Positions 1 to 9,197 of a stretch of DNA of 64,000 nt are shown here, piece after piece. Below the pieces are notes generated by a model that did no database searches, was not told the origin of the DNA, and saw only the letters and a list, made by a program, of their open reading frames with translations. The position numbers and the translations under genes are program-made. The DNA is taken from positions 1-64,000 of the forward strand of contig CASEIL010000016.1 of assembly GCA_949288065.1 (NCBI GenBank), given 5' to 3'. The stretch is from an uncultured Phascolarctobacterium sp. GTDB taxonomy: Bacteria; Bacillota; Negativicutes; Acidaminococcales; Acidaminococcaceae. Every line of letters starts with the position of its first letter. The first letter of the stretch is position 1.

Positions 1-1
1 C

Positions 2-283
2 GATATGGCAATGCGCATTGAAGCTGCCCGCATGCTGGTTTACAAAGCCTGCTGGATGCGTGACCAGGGCATGGAATTCAGCAAGGAAGCTGCTATGGCT
101 AAATGCTATGCTGCCGATACCGCTATGGAAGTAACCACCAACGCCGTACAGATTATGGGCGGTTACGGTTACAGCCGCGAGTATCCGGTAGAAAAAATGA
201 TGCGCGACGCAAAAATTATGCAGATTTACGAAGGCACCAACCAGATTCAGCGCCTCGTTATCGCTAACAAAATTATATTCTAA
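2..283 (+). CDS. Acyl-CoA dehydrogenase, C-terminal fragment (5' end outside window)
   Basis: The reading frame is open from the first bases of the window, so the gene begins upstream and only about 93 C-terminal residues are visible. They match the C-terminal helical domain of the acyl-CoA dehydrogenase family: [22 protein letters not shown] followed by the [10 protein letters not shown] motif, which in the family lies around the FAD and the tetramer contact. The enzyme oxidises acyl-CoA thioesters to enoyl-CoA and passes electrons to ETF. Which acyl-CoA is used (butyryl-CoA is common in anaerobes) cannot be told from this piece. A strong terminator follows at once, so it ends its operon. 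Confidence 0.93.
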   Translation, partial: DMAMRIEAARMLVYKACWMRDQGMEFSKEAAMAKCYAADTAMEVTTNAVQIMGGYGYSREYPVEKMMRDAKIMQIYEGTNQIQRLVIANKIIF

Positions 284-296
284 TTTTAAACACACT

Positions 297-326
297 GCCC
301 GCTGCCTGAATGGCGGCGGGCTTTTG
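297..326 (+). terminator. Rho-independent terminator of the acyl-CoA dehydrogenase operon
   Basis: GCCCGCTGCC (297-306) pairs with GGCGGCGGGC (312-321), ten pairs with one G-U, with a 5-nt loop and a short TTTT run. Confidence 0.85.
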
Positions 327-340
327 TAATTTACGGCTGA

Positions 341-369
341 TTGAAAATAAGCGGCAAGTAGTTTATAAT
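341..369 (+). promoter_or_regulatory. Sigma-70 type promoter for lspA operon
   Basis: TTGAAA (341-346) and TATAAT (364-369) are separated by exactly 17 bp, about 38 bp before the lspA start, in an AT-rich spacer behind the previous terminator. Confidence 0.75.
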
Positions 370-813
370 AATACTATATAACTTAAATAAATTTACAGGA
401 GTAACTATGTGGCTTGTGTTGCTGCCTTTGGCAGTGGTTATTATGGACCAGCTTTCCAAATACGTTGTGGTGGAAAGCATGGCTTTGGGAGAGAGCATTC
501 CCATTATTGAGGGCATTTTTCATTTAACGTATATTTTAAACCCGGGTGCGGCGTTTGGCATGTTTGCGCATAACCGCCTGTTTTTTATCGCCATTGCGGT
601 GGTGGTAATTGGCGTTATCGCGTGGGCGCGCAAAGAAATTTTAGCATCGCCGCTGGAGGTTAAAGCAGGCTGCGGGCTGTTTTTGGGCGGTGCGGTTGGT
701 AACCTCATCGACAGGGCAAGGCAGGGCGTGGTAATTGATTTTTTTGATTTCCGCATCTGGCCGATTTTTAACATAGCAGATATTGCAATTTGTATTGGAG
801 TTGGACTGATAAT

Positions 814-2326
<1,513 letters not shown>

Positions 2327-2353
2327 AATATTTTTGCGCAGGGAGGGAGCAAC

Positions 2354-3010
2354 ATGGCAAAAACACCGTTTGAGCTGCGTACAGAGGCTTTGGCGCAGCG
2401 CGTAGTGAAAAATTTGCAGCGCCGTGCGTTTGAGGCATATTACTGCCCGACGAAGGAGGAGGCGCTGGCAAAGGCGTTGAGCCTTATCGACAAGGAGCAG
2501 TGCGTATCCTGGGGCGGCGGCATGACGCTGGAAGAAATGGGCCTTTTGGATACCTTAAGGACGCAGGGCTATAATATTATCGACCGCGACAGCGCGAAAG
2601 ACGCGGAAGAACGTATGGACCTTCTGCGCAAGGCGCTGACCTGCGACACCTTTTTTATGAGCACCAACGCTATGAGCGAGGACGGCGTGCTGGTGAATAT
2701 CGACGGCACCGGCAACCGCGTGGCGGCTATGGTGTTTGGCCCCAAGAGCGTTGTGGTTATTGCCGGCATTAACAAGGTTGTAAAAAGCTATGAGGACGCT
2801 GTGGCGCGCGCCCGTAACTATGCCGCGCCCATTAACGTGCAGCGCTTTGCCAATTTTAACCCGCCGTGCAAAGCGGGCGGGCACTGCTTTAACTGCACCG
2901 CGCCCGACAGCATTTGCAACTTTATTTTAACCACCCGCAAGGGCAGCACCATGAACGCGACCAAACCGAGAATTAAAGTAATTCTGGTCGGCGAAAATTT
3001 GGGCTATTAA
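2354..3010 (+). CDS. LUD-domain protein (LutC/YkgG-like)
   Basis: This 218-residue protein has the LUD (lactate utilisation, DUF162) fold: the WGGGMTLEEMG block near 53-63, MSTNAMSEDGVLVNIDGTGNR near 102-122 and VVVIAGINKVV near 133-143. A C-terminal cysteine cluster (Cys172, 178, 181, 188) could bind iron-sulfur or zinc. LutC proteins act with iron-sulfur partners in L-lactate oxidation, but no lutA or lutB lies nearby. Stand-alone LUD proteins of this type are common in anaerobes and have no proven role. The ribosome site GGAGGGAG precedes ATG 2354, and the gene ends the operon before a strong terminator. Confidence 0.85.
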   Translation: MAKTPFELRTEALAQRVVKNLQRRAFEAYYCPTKEEALAKALSLIDKEQCVSWGGGMTLEEMGLLDTLRTQGYNIIDRDSAKDAEERMDLLRKALTCDTFFMSTNAMSEDGVLVNIDGTGNRVAAMVFGPKSVVVIAGINKVVKSYEDAVARARNYAAPINVQRFANFNPPCKAGGHCFNCTAPDSICNFILTTRKGSTMNATKPRIKVILVGENLGY

Positions 3011-3030
3011 TAACCGAAAAAAGCAAATTA

Positions 3031-3069
3031 AAATCCCTGCGCGTTGGTAAAAAATGCGCAGGGATTTTT
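3031..3069 (+). terminator. Rho-independent terminator after the LUD gene
   Basis: AAATCCCTGCGC (3031-3042) pairs perfectly with GCGCAGGGATTT (3056-3067) and is followed by T residues. Confidence 0.9.
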
Positions 3070-3105
3070 GCTGAAAAATTTTTTAAAAATTTTTTAAAAA
3101 AGGGC

Positions 3106-3134
3106 TTGCATTTTTTATAAAATGCCGCTATAAT
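3106..3134 (+). promoter_or_regulatory. tRNA-Gln/tRNA-Glu promoter
   Basis: TTGCAT (3106-3111) and a perfect TATAAT (3129-3134) are 17 bp apart, 32 bp before the first tRNA. Confidence 0.85.
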
Positions 3135-3166
3135 ATATCTTGTGTTCAGGAGAACACAAAAGATAC

Positions 3167-3240
3167 TCCGGGATAGTGTAATGGTAGCACAAATGACTCT
3201 GGATCATTTTGTCTGGGTTCGAGTCCTAGTCCCGGAGCCA
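3167..3240 (+). tRNA. tRNA-Gln (anticodon CTG)
   Basis: A full cloverleaf is visible: acceptor TCCGGGA/TCCCGGA, D arm, anticodon stem AATGA/TCATT with loop CTCTGGA (anticodon CTG, reads CAG), T arm CTGGG-TTCGAGT-CCTAG, and an encoded CCA (3238-3240). It is the first of two tRNAs under one promoter. Confidence 0.95.
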
Positions 3241-3247
3241 TTTTTTT

Positions 3248-3322
3248 GGCGCTATGGTCAAGAGGCTAAGACGTCGCCCTCTCAAGGCGAAATCACGGGT
3301 TCGATTCCCGTTAGCGCTACCA
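3248..3322 (+). tRNA. tRNA-Glu (anticodon CTC)
   Basis: Acceptor GGCGCTA pairs with TAGCGCT (one G-U). The anticodon stem TCGCC/GGCGA holds loop CTCTCAA, giving anticodon CTC (reads GAG). The T arm is ACGGG-TTCGATT-CCCGT and CCA is encoded (3320-3322). Both tRNAs in this pair read codons ending in G. Confidence 0.95.
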
Positions 3323-3350
3323 ATGGCTTATAACTAAAAAAGTTAAATAA

Positions 3351-3385
3351 AAAACTCCAAGGCAATTATGCTTTGGAGTTTTTGT
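3351..3385 (+). terminator. Terminator after the tRNA pair
   Basis: AACTCCAA (from 3353) pairs with TTGGAGTT (to 3380), followed by TTT. Confidence 0.8.
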
Positions 3386-3398
3386 GTTGTTAGAAGTT

Positions 3399-3427
3399 TT
3401 GCAATTTGACATAAATAACGATATAAT
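3399..3427 (+). promoter_or_regulatory. Promoter for the DUF512-cobO-der-plsY operon
   Basis: TTGCAA (3399-3404) and TATAAT (3422-3427) have a 17-bp spacer. A perfect TTGACA at 3406-3411 lies too close to this -10 to serve it, but could pair with a shifted TATAAA at 3427-3432 (15 bp). Confidence 0.65.
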
Positions 3428-3464
3428 ATAAACTAACATAGTGTTTGTAAATAAAGGAGTATAT

Positions 3465-4745
3465 ATGCAGGGATTAATTAGCAGTGTAAAGCACGGCAGC
3501 CTGGCAGAGGCCGCAGGCATTAAAGCTGGCGAGGGTTTAACCGCCGTTAACGGCTGCGCTGTGCAGGATATTATAGATTTAAGCTTTTTGCTGGCAGATG
3601 AAGTGGTGGAGCTGACGCTTGCCGCTGCTGACGGCACGGAGCGCAAAGTAACAATTACCAAAAAGATAGATGAGGACCTGGGGCTGGAGTTTGAAAGCGC
3701 CGTTTTTGACAAGGTACAAACCTGTTACAACAAATGCGTTTTTTGCTTTGTGGACCAGATGATACCTGGCATGCGCAAGGGGCTGTATGTGCGCGACGAT
3801 GATTACCGTCTTTCGTTTTTGTATGGCAATTTTATTACCCTTACCAATATGAAGGACGAAGATTTTGAGCGCATCATTAAAACGCACCTTTCGCCGCTGT
3901 ATGTTTCGGTGCACGCTACCGACCCGGAAGTGCGCTGCAAAATGATGAATAACCGTTTTGCAGGCGAACTGATGGAAAAATTACAGCGTTTGTTTGACGC
4001 CGGTATTACCGTGCACACGCAAATTGTGTGCTGCCCCGGCTACAATGACGGCGACGTTTTAAAACGCACCTATGCCGATTTGCGCGCGCTGGCGCCGATG
4101 GTGGAAACCATGGCGGTGGTGCCGGTTGGCTTAACCAAAAACCGCGCGCATTTAACGCCGCTGCGACTGTTTACGCAGCAGGAAGCGGCCGAGATTGTAA
4201 CCATGGTAACCGAATGGCAGAAGGAATGCCGCCGGAGCCTTGGCAAATCGTTTGTGTACCTTGGCGACGAGTTTTACATCCTGGCAGGCATGCCGCTGCC
4301 GCAGGCAGAATGGTACGACGGCTTCCCGCAGCTGGAAAACGGCATCGGCCTGAGCCGCAACTTTTTGGAGGAGTGGCAGGAAGCGCAGAAAATTAAACAT
4401 CTTAAGGGCAGCGTAAACAGCGTTATCCCCGTAGGGACGAGCGCTTTTAAGGTTTTGCAGCCTATTATTGAGGAGTTTAACACGCAAACGGGCATGCAGC
4501 ACAGGCTGATTGCTGTTGAAAACGAGTTTTTTGGCAGCAGCGTTAACGTAACCGGGCTTTTGTGCGGGCACGACATTTTGCAGGCGGTGCAGGGCGCAGA
4601 AAGCGTTATTTTGCCGGAGGTTGTGTTAAACAGCGACGATTTATTTTTGGATGACATGAGTTACGCAGAGTTTTGCAAGGCCTGCGGCGTGCCGGTGCAC
4701 CGTGCGGCTACGGCGGGCGATTTGTACAAGCTGCTGCAAAGATAG
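3465..4745 (+). CDS. PDZ/radical SAM DUF512 family protein
   Basis: The 426-residue protein starts with a PDZ-like domain (about 1-65: LISSVKHGSLAEAAGIKAGE). A radical SAM cluster motif C87-x3-C91-x2-C94 follows, and then the DUF512 region. The family is widespread in Clostridia, Negativicutes and cyanobacteria and its reaction is not established. It is usually encoded beside der and plsY, as here. AAAGGAG stands 6 bases before ATG 3465. The upstream in-frame GTG 3441 has no ribosome site. A [4Fe-4S] cluster binding S-adenosylmethionine is inferred from the motif. Confidence 0.9.
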   Translation: MQGLISSVKHGSLAEAAGIKAGEGLTAVNGCAVQDIIDLSFLLADEVVELTLAAADGTERKVTITKKIDEDLGLEFESAVFDKVQTCYNKCVFCFVDQMIPGMRKGLYVRDDDYRLSFLYGNFITLTNMKDEDFERIIKTHLSPLYVSVHATDPEVRCKMMNNRFAGELMEKLQRLFDAGITVHTQIVCCPGYNDGDVLKRTYADLRALAPMVETMAVVPVGLTKNRAHLTPLRLFTQQEAAEIVTMVTEWQKECRRSLGKSFVYLGDEFYILAGMPLPQAEWYDGFPQLENGIGLSRNFLEEWQEAQKIKHLKGSVNSVIPVGTSAFKVLQPIIEEFNTQTGMQHRLIAVENEFFGSSVNVTGLLCGHDILQAVQGAESVILPEVVLNSDDLFLDDMSYAEFCKACGVPVHRAATAGDLYKLLQR

Positions 4746-4754
4746 GTGAAGGCC

Positions 4755-5279
4755 ATGCAGGGTTACGGCAGGTTACAGGTTTATACGGGCGACGGCAAGG
4801 GAAAAACCAGTGCGGCGCTGGGCGTGGCGTTTAGGGCGTGCGCACGCGGGGCAAGGGTTTTAATGCTGGCCTTTTTAAAGGACGACCCAGATTACAGCGA
4901 GGCGATAGGCGCGCACCTTTTGCCGGGCTTTTGCTTAAAGCAGGTGGGGCGCGACGCCTTTGTAAATTTTAAAAACCCGGACAAAATTGATTTGGACATG
5001 GCGCGCAGCGGCTGGGAGCTTGCCAAAAAGGCGATAGCAGGCCGCGAGGCGGACGTTATAATTTTGGATGAAATAAACATTGTTTTATGGGCGGGCATGC
5101 TGCCTGTGGACGAAGTGGTTGGTTTTCTGGCTGCGCATAAAGGCGGGGCAGAGGTTATCTGCACCGGGCGCGGGGCGCCGCAGGAACTGTGCGCCGCTGC
5201 CGACCTTGTAACGGATATGCAGGAAGTTAAGCACTATTTCCATTTGGGTGTAGCCTCAAGAGCAGGCATAGATTTTTAG
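4755..5279 (+). CDS. cobO: Cob(I)yrinic acid a,c-diamide adenosyltransferase (CobO/BtuR type)
   Basis: This enzyme transfers the 5'-deoxyadenosyl group from ATP to reduced cobalamin or corrinoid. The nucleotide loop GDGKGKTS is at 12-19. The DVIILDEINIVLWAGML block and the C-terminal TGRGAPQELCAAADLVTDM block are typical of CobO/CobA. Length 174 is normal. ATG 4755 has AGGTGA upstream; GTG 4746 directly after the previous stop is an alternative. No other corrin genes are nearby, so it may serve salvage and supply of adenosylcobalamin for B12-dependent enzymes encoded elsewhere. Confidence 0.93.
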   Translation: MQGYGRLQVYTGDGKGKTSAALGVAFRACARGARVLMLAFLKDDPDYSEAIGAHLLPGFCLKQVGRDAFVNFKNPDKIDLDMARSGWELAKKAIAGREADVIILDEINIVLWAGMLPVDEVVGFLAAHKGGAEVICTGRGAPQELCAAADLVTDMQEVKHYFHLGVASRAGIDF

Positions 5280-5295
5280 AGAGCGAGGTTATGAA

Positions 5296-6624
5296 ATGAG
5301 TAAACCGATAGTTGCCATTGTGGGCAGGCCTAATGTAGGCAAATCGACTTTATTTAATATTTTTGCCAACAGCCGCATTTCTATTGTAGAAGATACGCCG
5401 GGCGTAACGCGCGACCGTCTTTACGCCGAGGGCGACTGGCTTGACAACCAGTTTATGATGGTTGATACCGGCGGCATTGAGATTATGAACAGCGACGCTA
5501 TTGCCGTTTCTATCCGCCAGCAGGCGGAAATTGCCATTAAAGAGGCGGACGTTATTTTGTTTGTGTGCGACGCGCGCAGCGGCATTGTGCAGGAGGATGC
5601 CGATGTGGCAAGGATTTTGCGCAAAAGCGGCAAGCCGATTGTGCTGGCGGTGAACAAGGCAGATTCCCCCAAGCAGGAGCTGAACGTGTACGAGTTTTAC
5701 AACCTTGGTTTGGGCGAGCCGTTCCCGATTTCGGCAGCGAATCATTTGGGCATTGGCGACCTTTTGGACGCCGTTGTGGCGAAGTTCCCGCAGAATAAAA
5801 CGGGCGTGTTCGACAACGAGGAAGACCAGATTAAGGTAGCTCTTATCGGCCGCCCGAATGTTGGCAAGTCTTCTATTTTTAACTCGCTGGTAGGGCAGGA
5901 GCGCAGCATTGTCAGCGATGTTGCCGGCACTACGCGCGATGCGATTGATACGCCGGTGGTGCGCAACGGGCAGAAGTATTTGTTTATTGATACCGCCGGT
6001 ATGCGCCGCAAGGGCAAAATTGACGAGCCGATTGAAAAATACAGCATTATCCGCAGCCTGCGCGCGGTGGACCGCAGCGACGTGGTGCTGATGGTTATTG
6101 ACGCTGTGGACGGCGTTACCGAGCAGGACAAAAAAATTGCCGGTTATGCGCACGAGGCTGGCAAGGGCATTGTTATTGTTGTAAACAAGTGGGACGCTTA
6201 CGAAAAGGACGAAAACAGCACCCTGCGCTACACGGAAACGCTGCGCAAGGAACTGATTTTTATGCAGTATGCGCCCGTGGTGTATGTATCGGCGCTGACG
6301 AAGCAGCGTATTCACCGCCTGCCGGAGGTTATTAACTACGTTGCCGAGCAGAACGCGATGCGCATTGCCACCAGCGTGCTGAACCAGGTTATTGCCGACG
6401 CTGTGGCAGTTAACCCGCCGCCGACGGAAAAAGGCCAGCGCCTGAAGATTTTGTATGCAACGCAGGTTAAAATTAAACCGCCTACGTTTGTTATTTTTGT
6501 TAACGAGCCGGAGATTATGCATTTTTCGTACCAGCGTTACCTTGAAAACAAGCTGCGCGAGGCATTTGGTTTTGAGGGCACGCCGCTTACAATGATTATC
6601 CGCGGCAAAAAAGAGGACGAATAG
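5296..6624 (+). CDS. der: Ribosome-associated GTPase Der (EngA)
   Basis: Der is an essential GTPase for assembly of the 50S subunit. The two tandem G domains that define it are seen: P-loops GRPNVGKST at 10-18 and GRPNVGKSS at 185-193. NKAD and NKWD specificity motifs and a C-terminal KH-like domain (YQRYLENKLREAFGFEGTP) are also present. Length 442 is usual. GAGG lies 7 bases before ATG 5296. It sits between cobO and plsY in one apparent operon. Confidence 0.98.
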   Translation: MSKPIVAIVGRPNVGKSTLFNIFANSRISIVEDTPGVTRDRLYAEGDWLDNQFMMVDTGGIEIMNSDAIAVSIRQQAEIAIKEADVILFVCDARSGIVQEDADVARILRKSGKPIVLAVNKADSPKQELNVYEFYNLGLGEPFPISAANHLGIGDLLDAVVAKFPQNKTGVFDNEEDQIKVALIGRPNVGKSSIFNSLVGQERSIVSDVAGTTRDAIDTPVVRNGQKYLFIDTAGMRRKGKIDEPIEKYSIIRSLRAVDRSDVVLMVIDAVDGVTEQDKKIAGYAHEAGKGIVIVVNKWDAYEKDENSTLRYTETLRKELIFMQYAPVVYVSALTKQRIHRLPEVINYVAEQNAMRIATSVLNQVIADAVAVNPPPTEKGQRLKILYATQVKIKPPTFVIFVNEPEIMHFSYQRYLENKLREAFGFEGTPLTMIIRGKKEDE

Positions 6625-6635
6625 AGGCTGGGTAA

Positions 6636-7256
6636 ATGGATATTTTAGCATTTGTTTTATGGTTTGCCGTTGGCTTTGCGTTTGGTTCTGTCCCTTCGGG
6701 GCTGTGGCTGGTTAAGGCTATTCACGGCATTGATATACGCGAGTACGGCAGTAAAAATATCGGCAGCACCAACGTGTTCCGCACTGTTGGCGGCAAAACG
6801 GCGGCGCTGGTGCTACTCTGCGACGCTGGCAAGGGCATTTTGGCGGCTTATTTAGCGCAAACCTTTACCGGCGGCGATATGTACGCTGTGCTGTTTGCCG
6901 CTATTGGCGCGCTTTTGGGGCACAACTATTCGCTGTTTTTGGGCTTTAAGGGCGGCCGCGGCGTGGCAACGGGCCTTGGCTTACTCATCTTTTTAATGCC
7001 CCAGGTTAGCGGCATTTGCTTTTTGGTGTGGCTGGCCATTGTGCTTACCACGCGCTATGTATCGCTGGGCAGCTGCGTGGGCGCGTTGTGCGCACCGTGT
7101 TTAGCGTGGTATTTTGGCTACCCGCTGCCGGTGCTGCTGTTTGCAGGCGTAGCGGCGGCGTTTGTTATCATCCGCCACAAGGATAACATTAAGCGCCTTT
7201 TAAACGGCACCGAAAGCAAAATCCGTCAGGGACACGCGGAAGATTTAAAAAAATAA
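6636..7256 (+). CDS. plsY: Acyl-phosphate:glycerol-3-phosphate acyltransferase PlsY
   Basis: PlsY makes lysophosphatidic acid from acyl-phosphate and glycerol-3-phosphate, the first membrane step of phospholipid synthesis. The 206-residue protein has several membrane segments and the family motifs SVPSGLWL, GSKNIGSTNVFRTVG and GHNYSLFLGFKGGRGVAT. It begins 11 bp after der, and a strong terminator follows. It would feed the psd/pssA phosphatidylethanolamine route encoded at 13.3-14.7 kb. Confidence 0.97.
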   Translation: MDILAFVLWFAVGFAFGSVPSGLWLVKAIHGIDIREYGSKNIGSTNVFRTVGGKTAALVLLCDAGKGILAAYLAQTFTGGDMYAVLFAAIGALLGHNYSLFLGFKGGRGVATGLGLLIFLMPQVSGICFLVWLAIVLTTRYVSLGSCVGALCAPCLAWYFGYPLPVLLFAGVAAAFVIIRHKDNIKRLLNGTESKIRQGHAEDLKK

Positions 7257-7262
7257 TTATAT

Positions 7263-7303
7263 AAACACATTCTGTTTTTAACGGCAGAATGTGTTTTATT
7301 TTT
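7263..7303 (+). terminator. Terminator after plsY
   Basis: AAACACATTCTG (7263-7274) pairs perfectly with CAGAATGTGTTT (7285-7296), followed by a T-rich run. Confidence 0.9.
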
Positions 7304-7341
7304 TAAATTGCAAGAAAATTACGTCAAAAATTTTAAAACAT

Positions 7342-7395
7342 GTGGCTTTTACCACGAAACAATGTTATAATAACCTTATAATTGAGTGGTAAAAA
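7342..7395 (+). promoter_or_regulatory. Promoter region with inverted repeats before the ACT regulator, hom and thrB
   Basis: CTTTTACCAC (7346-7355) and GTGGTAAAAA (7386-7395) are inverted copies, nine of ten positions matching, centred exactly 40 bp apart. GTGG at 7342-7345 adds a third half-site and a small palindrome with CCAC 7352-7355. Two TATAAT boxes (7366-7371 and 7377-7382) lie between the copies, with no good -35. This fits a regulated promoter. The link to the downstream ACT protein is inference. Confidence 0.5.
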
Positions 7396-7415
7396 TTTTT
7401 TAAGGAGATGATTTC

Positions 7416-7859
7416 ATGACGGAAAAATCTACATTCTATCTTGTGAGAGAAGAGATTCTGCCTGAAGCAATTAAAAAAACCATTAAAGTAAAGGAAATTT
7501 TAAAACGCGGAGAAATCAGAACCATTAATGAAGCGGTAGAAAAAATGGGCCTGAGCCGCAGCGCTTATTACAAATATAAAGATTATGTGTTCCCGTTTTA
7601 TGAAGCGAGCAAAGAAAAAATCATTACCCTTTCGCTTTTGCTGGAGCATAAACCGGGCGTTTTAAGCCGCGTGCTGAACACGGTTGCGGGCGACAGCGGC
7701 AGCATTATGACCATCAATCAGGGCATCCCCTTACAGGGCGTTGCCAACACCACCATTTCCATCGAAACCAAAAACCTTACGGTGGATTTGGAAGCGCTTT
7801 TGGATAAACTGCGCATGATTGACGGCGTTAAACGCCTTGAGGTTCTGGGGCAGGTTTAA
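7416..7859 (+). CDS. thrR: ACT-domain transcription regulator, UPF0735 (ThrR/PheB type)
   Basis: The 147-residue protein has an N-terminal helix-turn-helix-like part (TINEAVEKMGLSRSAYYKY, about 38-56) and a C-terminal ACT domain (about 70-147, with LLLEHKPGVLSRVLNTVA). The family includes the Bacillus PheB protein, reported as ThrR, a DNA-binding repressor of hom-thrCB and an aspartokinase gene. Here the gene lies 32 bp before hom, followed by thrB, which supports a role in threonine control by amino-acid binding to the ACT domain. The gene name rests on family and context. AAGGAG precedes ATG 7416. Confidence 0.85.
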   Translation: MTEKSTFYLVREEILPEAIKKTIKVKEILKRGEIRTINEAVEKMGLSRSAYYKYKDYVFPFYEASKEKIITLSLLLEHKPGVLSRVLNTVAGDSGSIMTINQGIPLQGVANTTISIETKNLTVDLEALLDKLRMIDGVKRLEVLGQV

Positions 7860-7891
7860 GCCGCGCTAACTTTTTGTTCGGGGGGACTAAT

Positions 7892-9193
7892 TTGAAGGAT
7901 TGTATAAAAATCGGACTGCTGGGCACCGGTACGGTTGGCAGCGGCGTGCTGCACGTGCTGGAGCATAATGCAGATGAAATTGCCAAAAAGGCAGGCTGCA
8001 AAATAGAAATAAAAAAAATACTGGTACGTAACGCCCAAAAAGCGGCAGAGCTTGCCAAAAAATATGAGGTTACGGAAAACTTCGACGATATTGTAAATGA
8101 CCCGGAAATTGACATTGTGGTAGAACTCATCGGGCGCGAACACCCGGCGAAGGAATACATTGCCTCTGCCTTTGAGCATGGCAAAAACGTGGTTACCGCC
8201 AATAAGGACGTACTGGCCAAATACGGCAAGGAGCTGTTCCCGCTGGCGGAAGCCCACAATGTTGATTTTATGTTTGAAGGCTCTGTTGGCGGCGGTATAC
8301 CCATTATCCGCCCGTTAAAATCGTGCCTGGCGGCGAACCGCATTACATCTGTAATGGGCATTGTTAACGGCACCACCAACTACATGCTTACCAAAATGCT
8401 GCAGGATAACATGGATTACGACGATGTTCTGTGTGAGGCGCAGGAAAAAGGCTATGCCGAATCCGACCCGACGGCGGACGTTGGCGGGCTGGATGCTGCG
8501 CGCAAGCTGGTAATTTTAGCTTCCATCGCGTTTAATACGCGCATTAGCCTGGAGGACGTGCTGGTTTCCGGCATTGAGGATTTGAAGCTGTGCGATATTG
8601 AATACGCCAAGGAGCTGGGCTACACCATTAAACTTTTGGCGGTAGCCAAGCACGACGACGAAAAGGGCATTACCGTGTGCGTAAGGCCGACGATGCTGCC
8701 CGTAAGCCATCCGCTGGCAGGCGTAAACGATGTGTTTAACGCCGTGTTTGTGGAAGGCGACGCGCTGGGCGAGGCGATGTTTATGGGCCGCGGCGCGGGC
8801 GGGCTGCCTACGGCAAGCGCCGTTTGCGGCGATATTATCGATGTGGCGCGCAACATGGTGCATAAATCTACCGGGCGCATTAACTGCACCTGCTTTGATG
8901 AAAAGCACCTGTGCCGTTTGGAGGATATGCTTTCGCCGTTTTATATCCGCCTGCATGCGGCGGACAGGCCGGGCGTGCTGGCTGCTATTGCCGCCGCCTT
9001 TGCCGCGCAGAACGTGGGCATTAAAACGCTTATCCAAAAACAGTCCGTCGGCGATAAGCTGGCCGAACTGGTAATAATTACTTACCACGTTTCGGAGCTT
9101 GATATGCAGCTGGCGGTGCAGACCTTAAAAGGCCTGCCGGTTGTGGAATCCGTTTGCAGCGTTATCCACGTTGAGGACGGCAGTGTGGAGTAA
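7892..9193 (+). CDS. hom: Homoserine dehydrogenase with ACT domain
   Basis: The enzyme reduces aspartate semialdehyde to homoserine, the branch to threonine and methionine. The NAD(P) site IGLLGTGTVGSG lies at the N-terminus. The signature GIVNGTTNYMLTKM lies near residue 160. An ACT domain (DRPGVLAAIAAAFAAQNVGIK) closes the protein, as in threonine-inhibited enzymes. The start is taken as TTG 7892 with GGGGGG 7-12 bases upstream, giving 433 residues. An upstream TTG at 7874 would place the ribosome site inside the gene. thrB follows after 4 bp. Confidence 0.95.
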   Translation: MKDCIKIGLLGTGTVGSGVLHVLEHNADEIAKKAGCKIEIKKILVRNAQKAAELAKKYEVTENFDDIVNDPEIDIVVELIGREHPAKEYIASAFEHGKNVVTANKDVLAKYGKELFPLAEAHNVDFMFEGSVGGGIPIIRPLKSCLAANRITSVMGIVNGTTNYMLTKMLQDNMDYDDVLCEAQEKGYAESDPTADVGGLDAARKLVILASIAFNTRISLEDVLVSGIEDLKLCDIEYAKELGYTIKLLAVAKHDDEKGITVCVRPTMLPVSHPLAGVNDVFNAVFVEGDALGEAMFMGRGAGGLPTASAVCGDIIDVARNMVHKSTGRINCTCFDEKHLCRLEDMLSPFYIRLHAADRPGVLAAIAAAFAAQNVGIKTLIQKQSVGDKLAELVIITYHVSELDMQLAVQTLKGLPVVESVCSVIHVEDGSVE

Positions 9194-9197
9194 GCGT

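Noticed and set aside
2327-2353. PyrR-binding attenuator near pyrR
   Set aside because: pyrR lies in a tight operon with gaps of 16-27 bp; there is no room for anti-terminator/terminator stems.
5350-6651. A 433-codon open frame on the minus strand opposite der
   Set aside because: It is the shadow of the der reading frame; it has no ribosome site and its translation is rich in Asn/His/Arg without any family motif. Similar long antisense frames opposite lspA/rluD, ompM and cdaR are rejected for the same reason.
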